Positions 54,578-63,981 are shown, numbered from the stretch's first letter. The stretch is 64,000 nucleotides of DNA from Pelomonas sp. Root405 (GCF_001425165.1 NZ_LMDU01000011.1:62058-126057); one strand, 5' to 3'. Numbers and translations are program-made. Notes: generated by a model not told the origin, from the letters alone.

Positions 54578-55173
54578 ATGCCGGCGGCGCTTGAAGGACC
54601 GACCGGCCGCATGCCGCCGCGGTCCAATCTCATCAGCCAGGACGGGCCCCGCGATTTCTGGGTCTGGGCCGACATGCACGAGCCCTTGGTCCGCGAGGGG
54701 CTGCAGCGCTCGGGCGAGTTCGTGTCGGCGGCGCGGGTCGAGGAAAAGGTGGCGGCTTTGCCGTTCGTCGAGAACCCGGGCTTCCTGGGGCAGCTGTCGC
54801 CGTTCGGCCTGAATGTCGTGCGCGACTACGCCGTCGAGTACCGGCTGGAGCTGCACCGTCTGCGCCAGTTCCTGAGCCATCCCAGCCGGATGAGCGCGAT
54901 CTTCCTGTTCGGGTTCGAAGGCGACGCCTGGCGCTATGCCAGCACCCCTGCGGCAGGGCCCGGTGGTCTTGGCACGACTCCGGGTGGATCGAGGTGCTGC
55001 GCTCGGCACCCCCCGGCATCAAGCGGCTGGACGACATGGTTTGCGCCTATTGGCGCGGCGAAGAAGCCCCCCGCGACTTGCCGTTTTGTCCGGCTCCCGA
55101 GTGCATCTTCGAAGTCCTCTTCCTCGGCCGCATCGTCGTCCGTCACGACCATGGTCCTTTCGCGAACGACTGA
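54578..55173 (+). pseudogene. Unknown protein, interrupted by an apparent 1-base frameshift
   Basis: From ATG 54578 (or 54611) the frame encodes DFWVWADMHEPLVREGLQ, then VVRDYAVEYRLELHRLRQFL and SAIFLFGFEGDAWRYAS. At about 54950-54962 (GCAGGGCCCGG) the natural continuation WSWHDSGWIEVL...RLDDMVCAYWRG moves to the next-lower frame and ends at TGA 55171-55173. Adding one base there gives a 198-aa protein. The shifted frame's stop overlaps the next gene's ATG (TGATG), supporting it as the true end. I recognise no family. Base-run miscalling or a real mutation are both possible. Confidence 0.65.
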
Positions 55174-56147
55174 TGACATGGGATCAAGCGTCCACACCGC
55201 CTGCGGAAACTTGCATGGCCGCCTCTGACGCTGACCACGAAGGCGCGCCAGCAGCGCGCAAGGATGTGCTGGACTGCGTCATCGTCGGCGCCGGTCCGGC
55301 CGGTCTGGTCGCCGCCCTCTATCTGCGGCGATTTCATCGGCAGGTGCGCGTCGTCGATGCGGGCGCGGGCCGGGCCCGACGCATCTCGCGCTCGAACAAC
55401 GTCGCCGGGTTTCCAGACGGGATTTCGGGGCCCGACTTGCTGAGCCGCATGGAGCGGCATCTGAACCAGGTCGGGGGCCAGGTGTCACGGGGCAATGTCT
55501 GCGGCCTTCAGCTGACCGACGAAGGCCTGTTTGATGTCCAGCTGGCGCACGAGGACTTGAAGGCGCGGACGGTGTTGCTGTGCACAGGCGTCAGAGACCG
55601 GCTGCCAGCTGTAGCTGGAGCCGCCGCCATCGAGGCCGCCGGCTTGCTGCGCTACTGCCCCGTGTGCGATGGCTATGAACACACGGGCAAGCGCATTGGC
55701 GTGCTGGGCAACTCGCCCCATGGTGTCCGGGAGGCGGCTTTCCTCAGGCACTTCAGCTCGCAGGTCCGCTTCATCGCGGTAGACGGCCGTGGCGACGAAC
55801 TTGGCCCCCAGCTACAACGGGCAAGCGTCGCGGCCTTGCCCGGCAAGCCGGTGCGGCTCAACACGCGGCCGCAGGGCGGTGTTGCCATGACGATGGAGAA
55901 CGGCGACGAACACCGCTTCGATGTGCTGTACGCCGCACTGGGCATCGATCCCGGCGTTGAACTGACGGCAGGCCTCGGTGTGCGGCTGGACGAGCTCGGC
56001 AACATCGTGGTCGACGACCACGGGCGCACCAGTGTCGACGGGCTCTATGCGGCAGGCGATGTCGTGCGGGCGCTGGACCAGATCAGCGTGGCGGCAGGCC
56101 AGGCAGCCATCGCCGCCTCGGCCATCCACAGACAACTATGGCGCTGA
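55173..56147 (+). CDS. Thioredoxin-reductase-like flavoprotein
   Basis: This 324-aa protein has an FAD-binding VIVGAGPAGLVAALYLRRF start, a redox-type CPVC pair in YCPVCDGYEHTG (about residues 167-170), an NAD(P) segment KRIGVLGNSPHGVREAAF and a closing GLYAAGDVVRALDQISVAAG. This matches thioredoxin reductase-like pyridine-nucleotide disulfide oxidoreductases. The ATG at 55173 overlaps the preceding gene's stop; MAASDADHEG at 55215 is an alternative. Partner thioredoxin or target is not nearby. Confidence 0.87.
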   Translation: MTWDQASTPPAETCMAASDADHEGAPAARKDVLDCVIVGAGPAGLVAALYLRRFHRQVRVVDAGAGRARRISRSNNVAGFPDGISGPDLLSRMERHLNQVGGQVSRGNVCGLQLTDEGLFDVQLAHEDLKARTVLLCTGVRDRLPAVAGAAAIEAAGLLRYCPVCDGYEHTGKRIGVLGNSPHGVREAAFLRHFSSQVRFIAVDGRGDELGPQLQRASVAALPGKPVRLNTRPQGGVAMTMENGDEHRFDVLYAALGIDPGVELTAGLGVRLDELGNIVVDDHGRTSVDGLYAAGDVVRALDQISVAAGQAAIAASAIHRQLWR

Positions 56148-56158
56148 GCTGGCCGAGC

Positions 56159-56175
56159 GGGAGCGCGGGGCTCCC
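56159..56175. terminator. Hairpin between convergent flavoprotein and OmpA genes
   Basis: GGGAGC-GCGGG-GCTCCC forms a 6-bp stem followed by TTT on the plus strand, in the 35-base gap between the flavoprotein and OmpA lipoprotein stops. It is a plausible terminator for the plus-strand unit. Confidence 0.5.
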
Positions 56176-56182
56176 TTTCAAC

Positions 56183-56797
56183 TCAGCGCATCACGATGAT
56201 CTGAACTCGCCGGTTGGTGCTGCGGCCTTCGCGGCTGTTGTTGTCGGTCAGGGGCGCAGTCTCGCCGTAGCTGATCGTGGCCATCCGCGCGAGCGGCAAG
56301 CCGGCGCGGGCCAGGTGCGTGCGCACCGCTTCGGCACGCTTCAGGCCCAGTTGCTCGTTGACCGTGTCGGGGCCGGTCGAGTCGGTGTGACCCTGGATTT
56401 CGACGAACACCGGCTGGTTGTCGGCTTTCAGCTTGGCGACGAGCTGATTGAGTTCCTGGCCGGCCTGCTCGGTGAGCTGGGCGCGGCCCGAGCTGAACTT
56501 GATCTTGTCATCGGTCAGCACGGTGCTCATCAGCAAGCCGGGCGGCTTGGGCAAGTTGTTGAAGGCCTGGGTTCGCGCCGCGGCTTCCTGCTGCAGCAGG
56601 CCCAGCATGCGCGTCTCGCTGCTCTGCAAGCGGCCGTCCAGCGCCTTGATGCCGTCATCATTCGCCTGCACGCGGGTGCCAAGGCTGTCGACGCTGGTTT
56701 GCACCGGCGCGACGGTCTCCTTGACGAACTCCTTGGTGGCGCAACCGCTCAGCAACAGGGCGCCGGCGGCGAGGATCAGGGGCGAAATTTTCGACAT
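56183..56797 (-). CDS. OmpA-family lipoprotein
   Basis: This 204-aa lipoprotein has the lipobox LLLSGCATK (Cys19), a helical region of coiled-coil type (about residues 30-75: VQTSVDSLGTRVQANDDGIK), and a C-terminal OmpA peptidoglycan-binding domain with VFVEIQGHTDSTGPDTVNEQLGLKRAEAVRTHL and GRSTNRRVQIIV. It should anchor the outer membrane to peptidoglycan. The length and layout suggest an envelope-stress or housekeeping protein, unrelated to xylan use. Confidence 0.92.
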   Translation of the reverse strand: MSKISPLILAAGALLLSGCATKEFVKETVAPVQTSVDSLGTRVQANDDGIKALDGRLQSSETRMLGLLQQEAAARTQAFNNLPKPPGLLMSTVLTDDKIKFSSGRAQLTEQAGQELNQLVAKLKADNQPVFVEIQGHTDSTGPDTVNEQLGLKRAEAVRTHLARAGLPLARMATISYGETAPLTDNNSREGRSTNRRVQIIVMR

Positions 56798-56937
56798 TGT
56801 TCGGCTCGTAAGGTGGGGACGGCGCGACTTTTAGGCATTCCTTCACGGAAAACGTACCGAGCTGTGAGGAACCCATGCGCCGTTAACCGGGGCCAACAAT
56901 CCCTTACCGGCGTTTCACTCCAAGTTCACGCATCGGA

Positions 56938-57855
56938 TCAGGGCTTGGCTTTGAGCAAGCCGTTCACGTCCAGCCAGTGGTGGAACACGGGGAACCAGCC
57001 GTTGGCCGTGTTGCCCGGGTAGCCCAGGCCGAAGCCGTGGCCGCCGTTCTGGTACAGATGGAACTCCACGGGCTTGCCCGCGTCGAACCAGGACTTCACG
57101 ACGCCGAACTGGCCCTTGAACAGGAAATCGTCGGCCGCGATGGCCGTGAACATCGGCGGCGCGTCCTTGGGCACGTCGACCGGGCCCATGCCGCCATAGA
57201 TCGGGGCGATGAAGGCGAGCTTCATGGTCTTGGAGTTCAGCGTGCTGTGCATCGTCAGGCCGGCGCCGGCCGAGAAGCCCATCATGCCCAGGCGCTTCGT
57301 GTCGACGCCCCACTCCTTGGCGCGCGCCACGATGAGCGCATAGGCAGCCTCGGCGTCGGCGAGCTGGTTGTCGAGGCTGGGCATGGCCGGACGGGGAGCG
57401 CCGGGGGCGTCGTTCAACGAGGAGAACATGCGGTCCATGGACTGCTTGAATGCGTCCACCGAATCCGGCGTCGGGTGCAACCGGTACTTGAGCACGAACG
57501 CCGCGATGCCCTTGTCGGCCAGGGCCTGGGCGACCTTCCAGCCCTCGTTGTTGATGGACAGCCAGCGGAAGCCGCCGCCCGGCGCGACGAGCACCGCCGT
57601 GCCGTTGCCCTTGCCGGGTGCCGGCAGATAGGGCGTCAGCGTGGCCGTGGTGACGTTGCGCACCATGGGCTCGCCCCACTGCTTGAACCAGCTCTCGGAA
57701 GCCGGCTGGTTGTTGACGCCGCCGGTGCCCAGCTTGATCGCGTTGGGCTCAGCAATCGGCGCCAGCGGGTAGATGGTGCCGTCCTGGGCGAAGGCGCCCG
57801 CTGTGGTGGCGAGCAGGACGGCAAACAGGGAAGCACGCATTGATTTCATGGTCAT
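56938..57855 (-). CDS. Secreted alpha/beta-hydrolase esterase (acetylxylan/xylan esterase-like)
   Basis: This 305-aa protein has a signal peptide (MRASLFAVLLATTAGAFAQ) and an alpha/beta-hydrolase fold: VLVAPGGGFRWL (oxyanion region), GMMGFSAGAGLT (nucleophile Ser), AADDFLF (Asp) and GGHGFGLG (His). This resembles the BD-FAE/acetyl-xylan esterase group of hydrolases in polysaccharide loci. It begins 25 bases after the GH3 stop on the same strand, so removal of acetyl or feruloyl groups beside GH3 action is likely. The start may be the first, third or sixth Met. Confidence 0.85.
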   Translation of the reverse strand: MTMKSMRASLFAVLLATTAGAFAQDGTIYPLAPIAEPNAIKLGTGGVNNQPASESWFKQWGEPMVRNVTTATLTPYLPAPGKGNGTAVLVAPGGGFRWLSINNEGWKVAQALADKGIAAFVLKYRLHPTPDSVDAFKQSMDRMFSSLNDAPGAPRPAMPSLDNQLADAEAAYALIVARAKEWGVDTKRLGMMGFSAGAGLTMHSTLNSKTMKLAFIAPIYGGMGPVDVPKDAPPMFTAIAADDFLFKGQFGVVKSWFDAGKPVEFHLYQNGGHGFGLGYPGNTANGWFPVFHHWLDVNGLLKAKP

Positions 57856-57880
57856 TGAACGATGGGTTTGCAGAAGGTGA

Positions 57881-60505
57881 TCAGCGCGGCAGCGTCAGCG
57901 GCTGGGCCAGCGAAAAAGTGGCGCTTTCAGTCGGCGCGCCGGTGCCAGGCTGGCCCCCACCGACGCTGACGCGGTAGCTGCCGGGCATGACCTGGCGCAC
58001 GCCGTCACGGTCGACGAAGCTGAGCTCGCGGGCGTCGAGGCGCCAGCTCACTTCGCGCCGTTCGCCGGCCTTCAGGTGCAGGCGCTGGAAGCCGCGTAGC
58101 GCCAGCTTAGGGCCGCCCTCGAAGCGCGGCGGCGTGAGATAGAGCTGGGCCACTTCGTCGCCGTCGCGCGTGCTGGTGTTGGTGATGGCGGTGCGCACGA
58201 CGAGGCTCGGGGCCGCCTTGCCGTCATCCAGCACCTCCACCTTCACCGGCTCGTAGCGGAAGGTCGAGTAGCTCAGGCCGTGGCCGAAGGGGTAGACCAC
58301 CGGCTTGTCGAAGAAGCGGTAGGTGCGGCCGGCCATGCGGTAGTCGTCGAAGGGCGGCAGGTCGTCCGCGCTCTTGTAGAACGTGACCGGCAGGCGCCCG
58401 GCGGGGTTGGCCGCGCCGGCCAGCACCTGCGCAATCGCCTGGCCACCGCCCTCGCCCGGGTACCACGCCTGCATGACGGCCGCCGCGTTGCCGTGCGCCC
58501 AGGACAGGTCGATGGCGCTGCCGCTGAGGTTCACCACCACCACCGGCTTGCCGAGCTTGGCCACTTCCTGCAGGTAGGCGCGCTGATCGGCCGGCAGGTC
58601 GAGCTTGGTGCGGTCGCCGCCGCTGAAGCCGTCGATCTTGACGGGCATCTCCTCGCCTTCGAGGTCGGAGGTGAGGCCGACAACGGCGACCAGCACGTCG
58701 GCATTCGCCGCAGCGGCGCGCAGGTCCGGCACCGGCTGGCGCGACACGCGCTTCCAGATCATGCCCGGCGGGGCGCTGACGCCGGACTCCGTCTCAAACT
58801 GCAGCGCATAGCGCTCGCCCTTCTTCAGGTCCACCTGCGTCAGCGCGACGGGCTCGGCCCAGCGGGTCGGCTTCCTGGCCAGCACGACGTCGCGGCCGGC
58901 GACGCGCACATGGCCCTTCATCCCTGCCAACCCGAGGCGGTAGCTGCCGGTCTCGGGCGCGACGAAGGCGCCCGTCCAGACGGTGCGAACCACCGTGCCG
59001 ACCTCGGTGAACTCCTGCGGGCGCGATTCGATCTGCGCGACGGCATGGCTCCCGACCGGCTTGGCCTCGAAGCGGCGCTTGCCCATGTCGTTCGGCGAGC
59101 CGGCCTGCAGCTTGAAGTAGCTGGCCTTCAGGCCGGCGCTGCCGTCAGGCCCGACGAAGACCTCGCGCGGCACCGGATCGCCGTCGGTGATGGACGGGCT
59201 GAAGGGCACCAGCTGCACCTGCGCGGGCGTGAACTGCTGGCGCAGGCCCTCGAAGACGGTCAGCGTGGGCCCGGTGTTGCCCGACGAATAGTTGCCGCGC
59301 ATCACACGGCGCGCGTCCGCCAGCGGGCCGACGACGGCAATGCGCGCCGAGGCCTTCAGCGGCAAGGCACCGTCGTTCTTCAGCAGCACCAGGCTTTCGA
59401 CGGCCGAGCGCAGCGCGAGCGCACGGTGTTCTGACGAGTTGATGGCGCTACCGGCGGGGAACTGGCGCTCGGCCAGCCCAGGCAGGTCGCCAGCGCGGAT
59501 GCGGGCGGAGAACAGGCGCACGAGGGCCGTGTCGATGTCGGCCTGGCGGATGTAGCCGCGCTTCAGCGCTTCCTTGTAGGGCTCGCCGAGGCCGGGCTTG
59601 TGCGCCAGCGTCGCGCCGTTGCACTCGTTGTCCACGCCGGCCTTGAGCGCCGCAGCGGCCCCGGCGGCGGCATCGACCGCGTACTTGTGGTTGACGCTGA
59701 TGTCGACGACCGCGTCGCAGTCCGACACCACATAGCCCTTGAACTTCCAGTCCTCGCGCAGCGTCTTCACCAGGAGTGTGTTGCTGGCGCAGGCGGGCTC
59801 GCCGTTGACACGGTTGTAGGCACACATGATGGAACCGGCCTGCGCGTCGACCATCGTGGCGCGGAAGGCGGGCAGGTAGGTGTCTTCCAGGTCCTGCGCC
59901 GACACCCACACGTCCACCGAATGCCGCGTGGACTCCGGCCCGCTGTGCACGGCAAAGTGCTTCGGCGCGGCGGTGACGAGGGGCCGCGCGGGGTCAGGCC
60001 CCTGCATGCCGCGCACGTAGGCCTTGCCGAGCTCGGCGGTGAGGAACGGGTCCTCGCCGTAGGTCTCCTGGCCGCGGCCCCAGCGCGGGTCGCGGAAGAT
60101 GTTGATGTTGGGCGACCAGGTGTTCAGCGCGCCGCCGATGCGGTTCGGGTTGGGCTTGTGGCGGCCCAGCGCGTAGACGGCCTGCACCTCGGTGCTGATG
60201 CTGGCGGCCACGTCGAGCATGAGCTTGTCGTTGAAGCTCGCGGCCAGGCCGACGGGCTGCGGGAAGTTGGTGGTGGCGCCCGGGCCGAAGGCGCCGTGCA
60301 GCGACTCGGTCCACCAGTTGTAGGCGGGGATGTTCAGGCGCGGGATGGGCGGGGCGCCGTTGAGGAGTTGCTCGACCTTCTCGTCGAGGGTGAGCTTTGA
60401 AACGAGCTGGCGGGCCTGGGCGTCAGCATCAGCGGCATCGGCGGCATGCACCATGCCGCTGAACGCCATGGCGAGCGCCAGGTAGGCGGTGGGGAGGGAC
60501 TTCAA
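57881..60505 (-). CDS. GH3 beta-glycosidase with PA14 domain (probable beta-xylosidase)
   Basis: This 874-aa secreted enzyme has a signal peptide MKSLPTAYLALAMAFSGMVHA if translation starts at the TTG at 60505, which has GGAG six bases upstream; no ATG gives such a leader. The GH3 core shows NTWSPNINIFRDPRWGRGQETYGEDP, PKHFAVHSGPE and YVVSDCDAVVDI with the nucleophile Asp. A PA14 domain (about residues 450-595) sits in the second GH3 domain, and a fibronectin-III-like domain ends the protein. In context it cleaves xylo-oligosaccharides. It is followed by the esterase gene and preceded by the second receptor gene. Confidence 0.93.
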   Translation of the reverse strand: MKSLPTAYLALAMAFSGMVHAADAADADAQARQLVSKLTLDEKVEQLLNGAPPIPRLNIPAYNWWTESLHGAFGPGATTNFPQPVGLAASFNDKLMLDVAASISTEVQAVYALGRHKPNPNRIGGALNTWSPNINIFRDPRWGRGQETYGEDPFLTAELGKAYVRGMQGPDPARPLVTAAPKHFAVHSGPESTRHSVDVWVSAQDLEDTYLPAFRATMVDAQAGSIMCAYNRVNGEPACASNTLLVKTLREDWKFKGYVVSDCDAVVDISVNHKYAVDAAAGAAAALKAGVDNECNGATLAHKPGLGEPYKEALKRGYIRQADIDTALVRLFSARIRAGDLPGLAERQFPAGSAINSSEHRALALRSAVESLVLLKNDGALPLKASARIAVVGPLADARRVMRGNYSSGNTGPTLTVFEGLRQQFTPAQVQLVPFSPSITDGDPVPREVFVGPDGSAGLKASYFKLQAGSPNDMGKRRFEAKPVGSHAVAQIESRPQEFTEVGTVVRTVWTGAFVAPETGSYRLGLAGMKGHVRVAGRDVVLARKPTRWAEPVALTQVDLKKGERYALQFETESGVSAPPGMIWKRVSRQPVPDLRAAAANADVLVAVVGLTSDLEGEEMPVKIDGFSGGDRTKLDLPADQRAYLQEVAKLGKPVVVVNLSGSAIDLSWAHGNAAAVMQAWYPGEGGGQAIAQVLAGAANPAGRLPVTFYKSADDLPPFDDYRMAGRTYRFFDKPVVYPFGHGLSYSTFRYEPVKVEVLDDGKAAPSLVVRTAITNTSTRDGDEVAQLYLTPPRFEGGPKLALRGFQRLHLKAGERREVSWRLDARELSFVDRDGVRQVMPGSYRVSVGGGQPGTGAPTESATFSLAQPLTLPR

Positions 60506-60540
60506 AAACGTCTCCGGAAATATCGTTCGCACATCGAGGT

Positions 60541-60584
60541 GTCTGCCGGCCCCCGAAGCCCTTCCCGGGCGGGAGCCGGCAGAC
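60541..60584 (-). repeat. Inverted repeat upstream of GH3
   Basis: GTCTGCCGGC (60541-60550) and GCCGGCAGAC (60575-60584) are perfectly complementary 10-mers separated by 24 bases. It lies about 40 bases upstream of the GH3 TTG and could fold in the 5' part of the GH3 mRNA. Confidence 0.5.
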
Positions 60585-60593
60585 AAGGGTTCA

Positions 60594-60755
60594 AGGCAAC
60601 GCTGAACAAGTCCCTCGCGCGCAGCGCATCCCTGCTTTGGGCGGCCTGCGGCGTTGCAAATCCTCGCCATAGCGAGCTATGGCTGCGGTTTGCGCCTTGC
60701 AGTCCATCCCAAACCAGGGCGCGCTGCATCGCGGGGACTTATTCAACGTCGCCCT
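60594..60755. repeat. MITE-like 162-bp palindromic element between TonB receptor and GH3
   Basis: The whole element is an imperfect palindrome centred at 60674/60675. The inner arm GCCATAGC-GA-GCTATGGC is perfect. The outer arms start AGGCAACGCTGAACAAGTCCC and end with its near-complement GGGACTTATTCAACGTCGCCCT. It encodes nothing and begins five bases from the receptor stop. Terminal inverted repeats and absence of coding are typical of a MITE or an IS-derived repeat. I see no clear target-site duplication. No other copy appears in this window. Confidence 0.75.
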
Positions 60756-60760
60756 AACGC

Positions 60761-63700
60761 TCAGAAGCGATAGCGGGCACCGATCAGGTAACGACGGCCC
60801 GTCTGGATGGCGGAGATGTGCTGGGTCTTGGTACGGCCGTAGCTGCGGATGTAGCCATCGTTCAAGTTCAGCAAGTCGGCCTGCAGGGTGAGGTTCTTGC
60901 CAATCTTGTAGCCAATGGAGGCATCCACCTGACCATAGGCATCGGTGTACCGCGGGTTGTTGCCGTTGTCGTTGGTCGCCGCGAGGAACGCATCACGCCA
61001 GTTGTAGGCGGCGCGAATCGACCACACATCGTTCTCGAAGAAGCCCACGAGGTTGGCGGAATCGCTGACACCCACCAGCGGGGCCTGCACATCGGTGGAG
61101 GCGGCGTTGTTGATGTATTTCAGGCCACTCCGGACCAGGGTGTAGTTGCCCGAGATGCCGAAGCCACTGGTGCCGAACATGTGCTGGAAATTGAACTCCA
61201 AGCCCTTGATGGTGTCGCCGCCGGCATTGGACGGGGTCGAGATGTTGAACACCAGCGGCTGGGCGCCGGGGACGGTGCCCAGGATGTCGCCCTTCAGGAA
61301 GGTCGGGTCGCTCGCGTCGGTGACCGTGACACCCGGCTGGCCGTTGTAGTTCTGGAAGATGTAGTTGCGCAGCAGCTTGGGGCTGTCGGCGGGAATACCG
61401 GCGGCGCGCGCGGCGTTGAAATACGTGCCGCTGGCGGGCTGGTTCAGGCCCGGGAAAGTCTGCTGAACCACCTTCGTACTGAAGAAGTCGGTCACCTTCT
61501 TGTAGAACACGCCCGCTGCCACATACGACGACTTGGCGTAGTAGTACTCGGCAGAGAAGTCGAGGTTCTTGGACTTCAGCGGCTTCAGGGCCGGGTCGCC
61601 CGTCGAACCTGCACCGTTGATGTTGTAGCGTCCCGAGTTCGGGTTCAAAGCGATCCCGCCCAGCATGTCCCCGAAGTTGGGGCGACCGATGTTGACACCG
61701 TAGCTGGCACGCACCTTGAGGTCGGACGTCAGATCGGCATCCCAGTCGATGCTCGGCAGCCAATAGCTGTACTTGCCCGTCTTGGTACCAAAGGTGCTGG
61801 TGGCGCCTGTCAGTGACACTTCGTTCTCCGCATACCAAGAGGAGCCGGTGTAGGAAGTGACCTGCGAAGACGACGTGATCTTGGTTTGCTCATAGCGCAG
61901 ACCGACCGACAGATTCATCGGGATGGTCGTGTCGAACGAGTGGTCCCACTGGCCATACGCCGAAGAGGACTTTTCCGTGGTGCGCCAATCGTTGCCGTTG
62001 GTGAAGTCCTTGTAAGGCGAGAAGTAGGCCTCGGCCTCGGCCGCGCTCAGCGGCGCACCGGCACCGAGCGAGGTCGGCCGGTACTGTTGGGCGTTCTTGA
62101 TGGCCTGCGTACGCAGTTCCTCGAAGCTCGGCACGAAGAACGTCGAGAACTGGCGCGGGTCGCCGCTGCCGGGGATGCGGTTGAAGAAGCTGGACAGGCC
62201 GTACTGCCCCACGGTCATGTTCTTGAACGTGCCTTGGGGACCGATGCCGCCCCAGTCGCCGTGGAAGTTGTTGGCGCCTGCCGAACGGTTCTTCAGCTTG
62301 GTGAAGCCCAGGCCAACGAGCAGCTTGTCGTCGGCGCTCAGGCGGTAGGTGCCAGTCAACTGCGCCTGGTCGACATCCTGGTCGGAAATGTTGTTCTCGA
62401 ACTGGGAACCGGTGACGGTCGTCTTGTTCGCGTCGTACGCGAGGCCCTTCGACTCCATGACCGGGAACTTCTGGTCGTAGTACATCGTCGTGTTGCCCTG
62501 GTTGAACAGCGCCAGGTCAATGACGTTGCCCGAGCCATAGGGGCTGTCCGGGCGCGTGCGCGACTTCGACGAGTGAGCGTCGAGATCGATGGCCAGGTTC
62601 TCGCTGACCTTCCATGCGGCGTTGAACCCGGTGGAGTTCAGCTTGGTCTTGTTCGCGAACAGGGCCGCGTACATCGCGTAGTCGTGCGTGCCGTCCCAGG
62701 TGGCCGTCTGGATCACCGGGTCGGAGACGTCACCCGCCCTGACAAACGTCGTGGGGGGGCTGCCGTTCAAGTTGCCGGAGAAGGACGGGCCGAACCACGA
62801 GGAGTTCTCGATGGCCCGGTTCGTGGTGGCGTTGATGGCCAGCGTGTGGTCCAGCGTGAACTTCAGATCCTTGGACGGGGCGAACTGCAGGACGGCCTGG
62901 CCGTTGAGGCGCTCCCGCTCCAGGCCGCTCGTGCGGTAGCGCACGTCATTGGTGTGCGAGATAAAGCCGCTGGTGGGAAAGTTGACCAGGTTGGAGGCCG
63001 GAGCGCCCGCATACGCAGTGCCGTCGGTACCAGTCGTGATGCGCCGGGTTTCCCAGCCGTTGCCGGTGAACGCGTTGTTGGAGCCCGAGCTGCGCTTGGA
63101 GTAGCTGCCGCTGATCGCGATGCCGATCGTGCGGTTGCCAAAGCTTTCGCTGTAGAGGCCGGAGAGTTCGGGCGTGACCTTGTCGCCTGAGATCTCATCC
63201 GGCAGGCGGGAGACCGACTGGTCATAGTTGGCCTTGACGCCGATGCTGGCGATGCGCTCTCGCACGTCCAGCGGGCGGGCCGTCTTGACGTTGATGGTGG
63301 CGCCGATGCCGCCCGTTGGCGACGAGGCGCGGGCGGTCTTGTACACCTCGAGCGCGGAAATCGCGTCGGACGCCAGGTTGGCGAAGTCGAAGGCGCGCCC
63401 AGCGCCGTCGGAGGTCGGCATCTGCCGGCCATTCAGCAGCACCATGTTGAAGCCGGGGCCGACGCCGCGAACGGTGACTCGCGAACCTTCGCCGCTCATG
63501 TTGCGGTCGATGGACACGCCGGCGATGCGCTGCATCGACTCGGCGAGGTTGGTGTCAGGGAACTTGCCGATGTCCTCGGCCACGATCCCGTCGACCAAGC
63601 CGGTGGCCTGGCGCTTCAGGTTGGTTGACGACTCCAGAGAGCTGCGGATACCCGTCACGACCACGGTTTCCAGAGCTTGCTTCGCCTCCTGGCCCTGCGC

Positions 63701-63802
63701 GGCCGAAGCGGCAAACAGCGCTGCCGTCAGATGGCAGGCAATCGCGACCGGCGTAGGACGGCGTCCGTTTTTGCTTACTCCTCGAGATCTATCAGCATGC
63801 AT
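60761..63802 (-). CDS. TonB-dependent outer-membrane receptor (second copy, oligosaccharide type)
   Basis: This 1013-aa receptor has a signal peptide (cleaved near AAQG), TonB box ETVVVTGIRSSLESS, a plug with IGKFPDTNLAESMQRIAGVSIDR and GVGPGFNMVLLNGRQMP, and a barrel ending in Phe (RYLIGARYRF). AGGAG seven bases before the ATG at 63802 fixes the start. It probably imports a different xylan fragment from the receptor at 13816. Operator-like sites lie 78-110 bases upstream. The gene order receptor, palindromic element, GH3, esterase on one strand fits an uptake-and-trim unit. Confidence 0.93.
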   Translation of the reverse strand: MHADRSRGVSKNGRRPTPVAIACHLTAALFAASAAQGQEAKQALETVVVTGIRSSLESSTNLKRQATGLVDGIVAEDIGKFPDTNLAESMQRIAGVSIDRNMSGEGSRVTVRGVGPGFNMVLLNGRQMPTSDGAGRAFDFANLASDAISALEVYKTARASSPTGGIGATINVKTARPLDVRERIASIGVKANYDQSVSRLPDEISGDKVTPELSGLYSESFGNRTIGIAISGSYSKRSSGSNNAFTGNGWETRRITTGTDGTAYAGAPASNLVNFPTSGFISHTNDVRYRTSGLERERLNGQAVLQFAPSKDLKFTLDHTLAINATTNRAIENSSWFGPSFSGNLNGSPPTTFVRAGDVSDPVIQTATWDGTHDYAMYAALFANKTKLNSTGFNAAWKVSENLAIDLDAHSSKSRTRPDSPYGSGNVIDLALFNQGNTTMYYDQKFPVMESKGLAYDANKTTVTGSQFENNISDQDVDQAQLTGTYRLSADDKLLVGLGFTKLKNRSAGANNFHGDWGGIGPQGTFKNMTVGQYGLSSFFNRIPGSGDPRQFSTFFVPSFEELRTQAIKNAQQYRPTSLGAGAPLSAAEAEAYFSPYKDFTNGNDWRTTEKSSSAYGQWDHSFDTTIPMNLSVGLRYEQTKITSSSQVTSYTGSSWYAENEVSLTGATSTFGTKTGKYSYWLPSIDWDADLTSDLKVRASYGVNIGRPNFGDMLGGIALNPNSGRYNINGAGSTGDPALKPLKSKNLDFSAEYYYAKSSYVAAGVFYKKVTDFFSTKVVQQTFPGLNQPASGTYFNAARAAGIPADSPKLLRNYIFQNYNGQPGVTVTDASDPTFLKGDILGTVPGAQPLVFNISTPSNAGGDTIKGLEFNFQHMFGTSGFGISGNYTLVRSGLKYINNAASTDVQAPLVGVSDSANLVGFFENDVWSIRAAYNWRDAFLAATNDNGNNPRYTDAYGQVDASIGYKIGKNLTLQADLLNLNDGYIRSYGRTKTQHISAIQTGRRYLIGARYRF

Positions 63803-63879
63803 TTTTGTCTCCTAGTTATCTGTGGATTTGGCGGCGTTTCGATATCCGCGATGCTTCTGGCCACCACGAATGCCAAAAA

Positions 63880-63893
63880 TGATTGCGCTCTCT
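63880..63893 (-). promoter_or_regulatory. LacI-type operator (weak) before second receptor
   Basis: TGATTGCGCTCTCT has the TGATTGCGC half also found in front of the LacI gene (minus-strand reading of 24765). It lies 78 bases upstream of the receptor ATG and matches 9 of 14 box positions, so it is weaker. Confidence 0.5.
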
Positions 63894-63898
63894 TTTTG

Positions 63899-63912
63899 TT
63901 GTAGCGCACAAC
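63899..63912 (-). promoter_or_regulatory. Second operator-like palindrome before receptor
   Basis: TTGTAGCGCACAAC lies within GTTGTAGCGCACAAC, whose outer five bases are perfectly complementary. Its centre is 19 bases from the previous site. It matches 9 of 14 box positions. Confidence 0.45.
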
Positions 63913-63981
63913 CATCGCGGCGAATCTAATGGAGCATGGCGGCCGTCCGCATGGGGTAAGCCCGTGCCAGTCCCTCATTTT

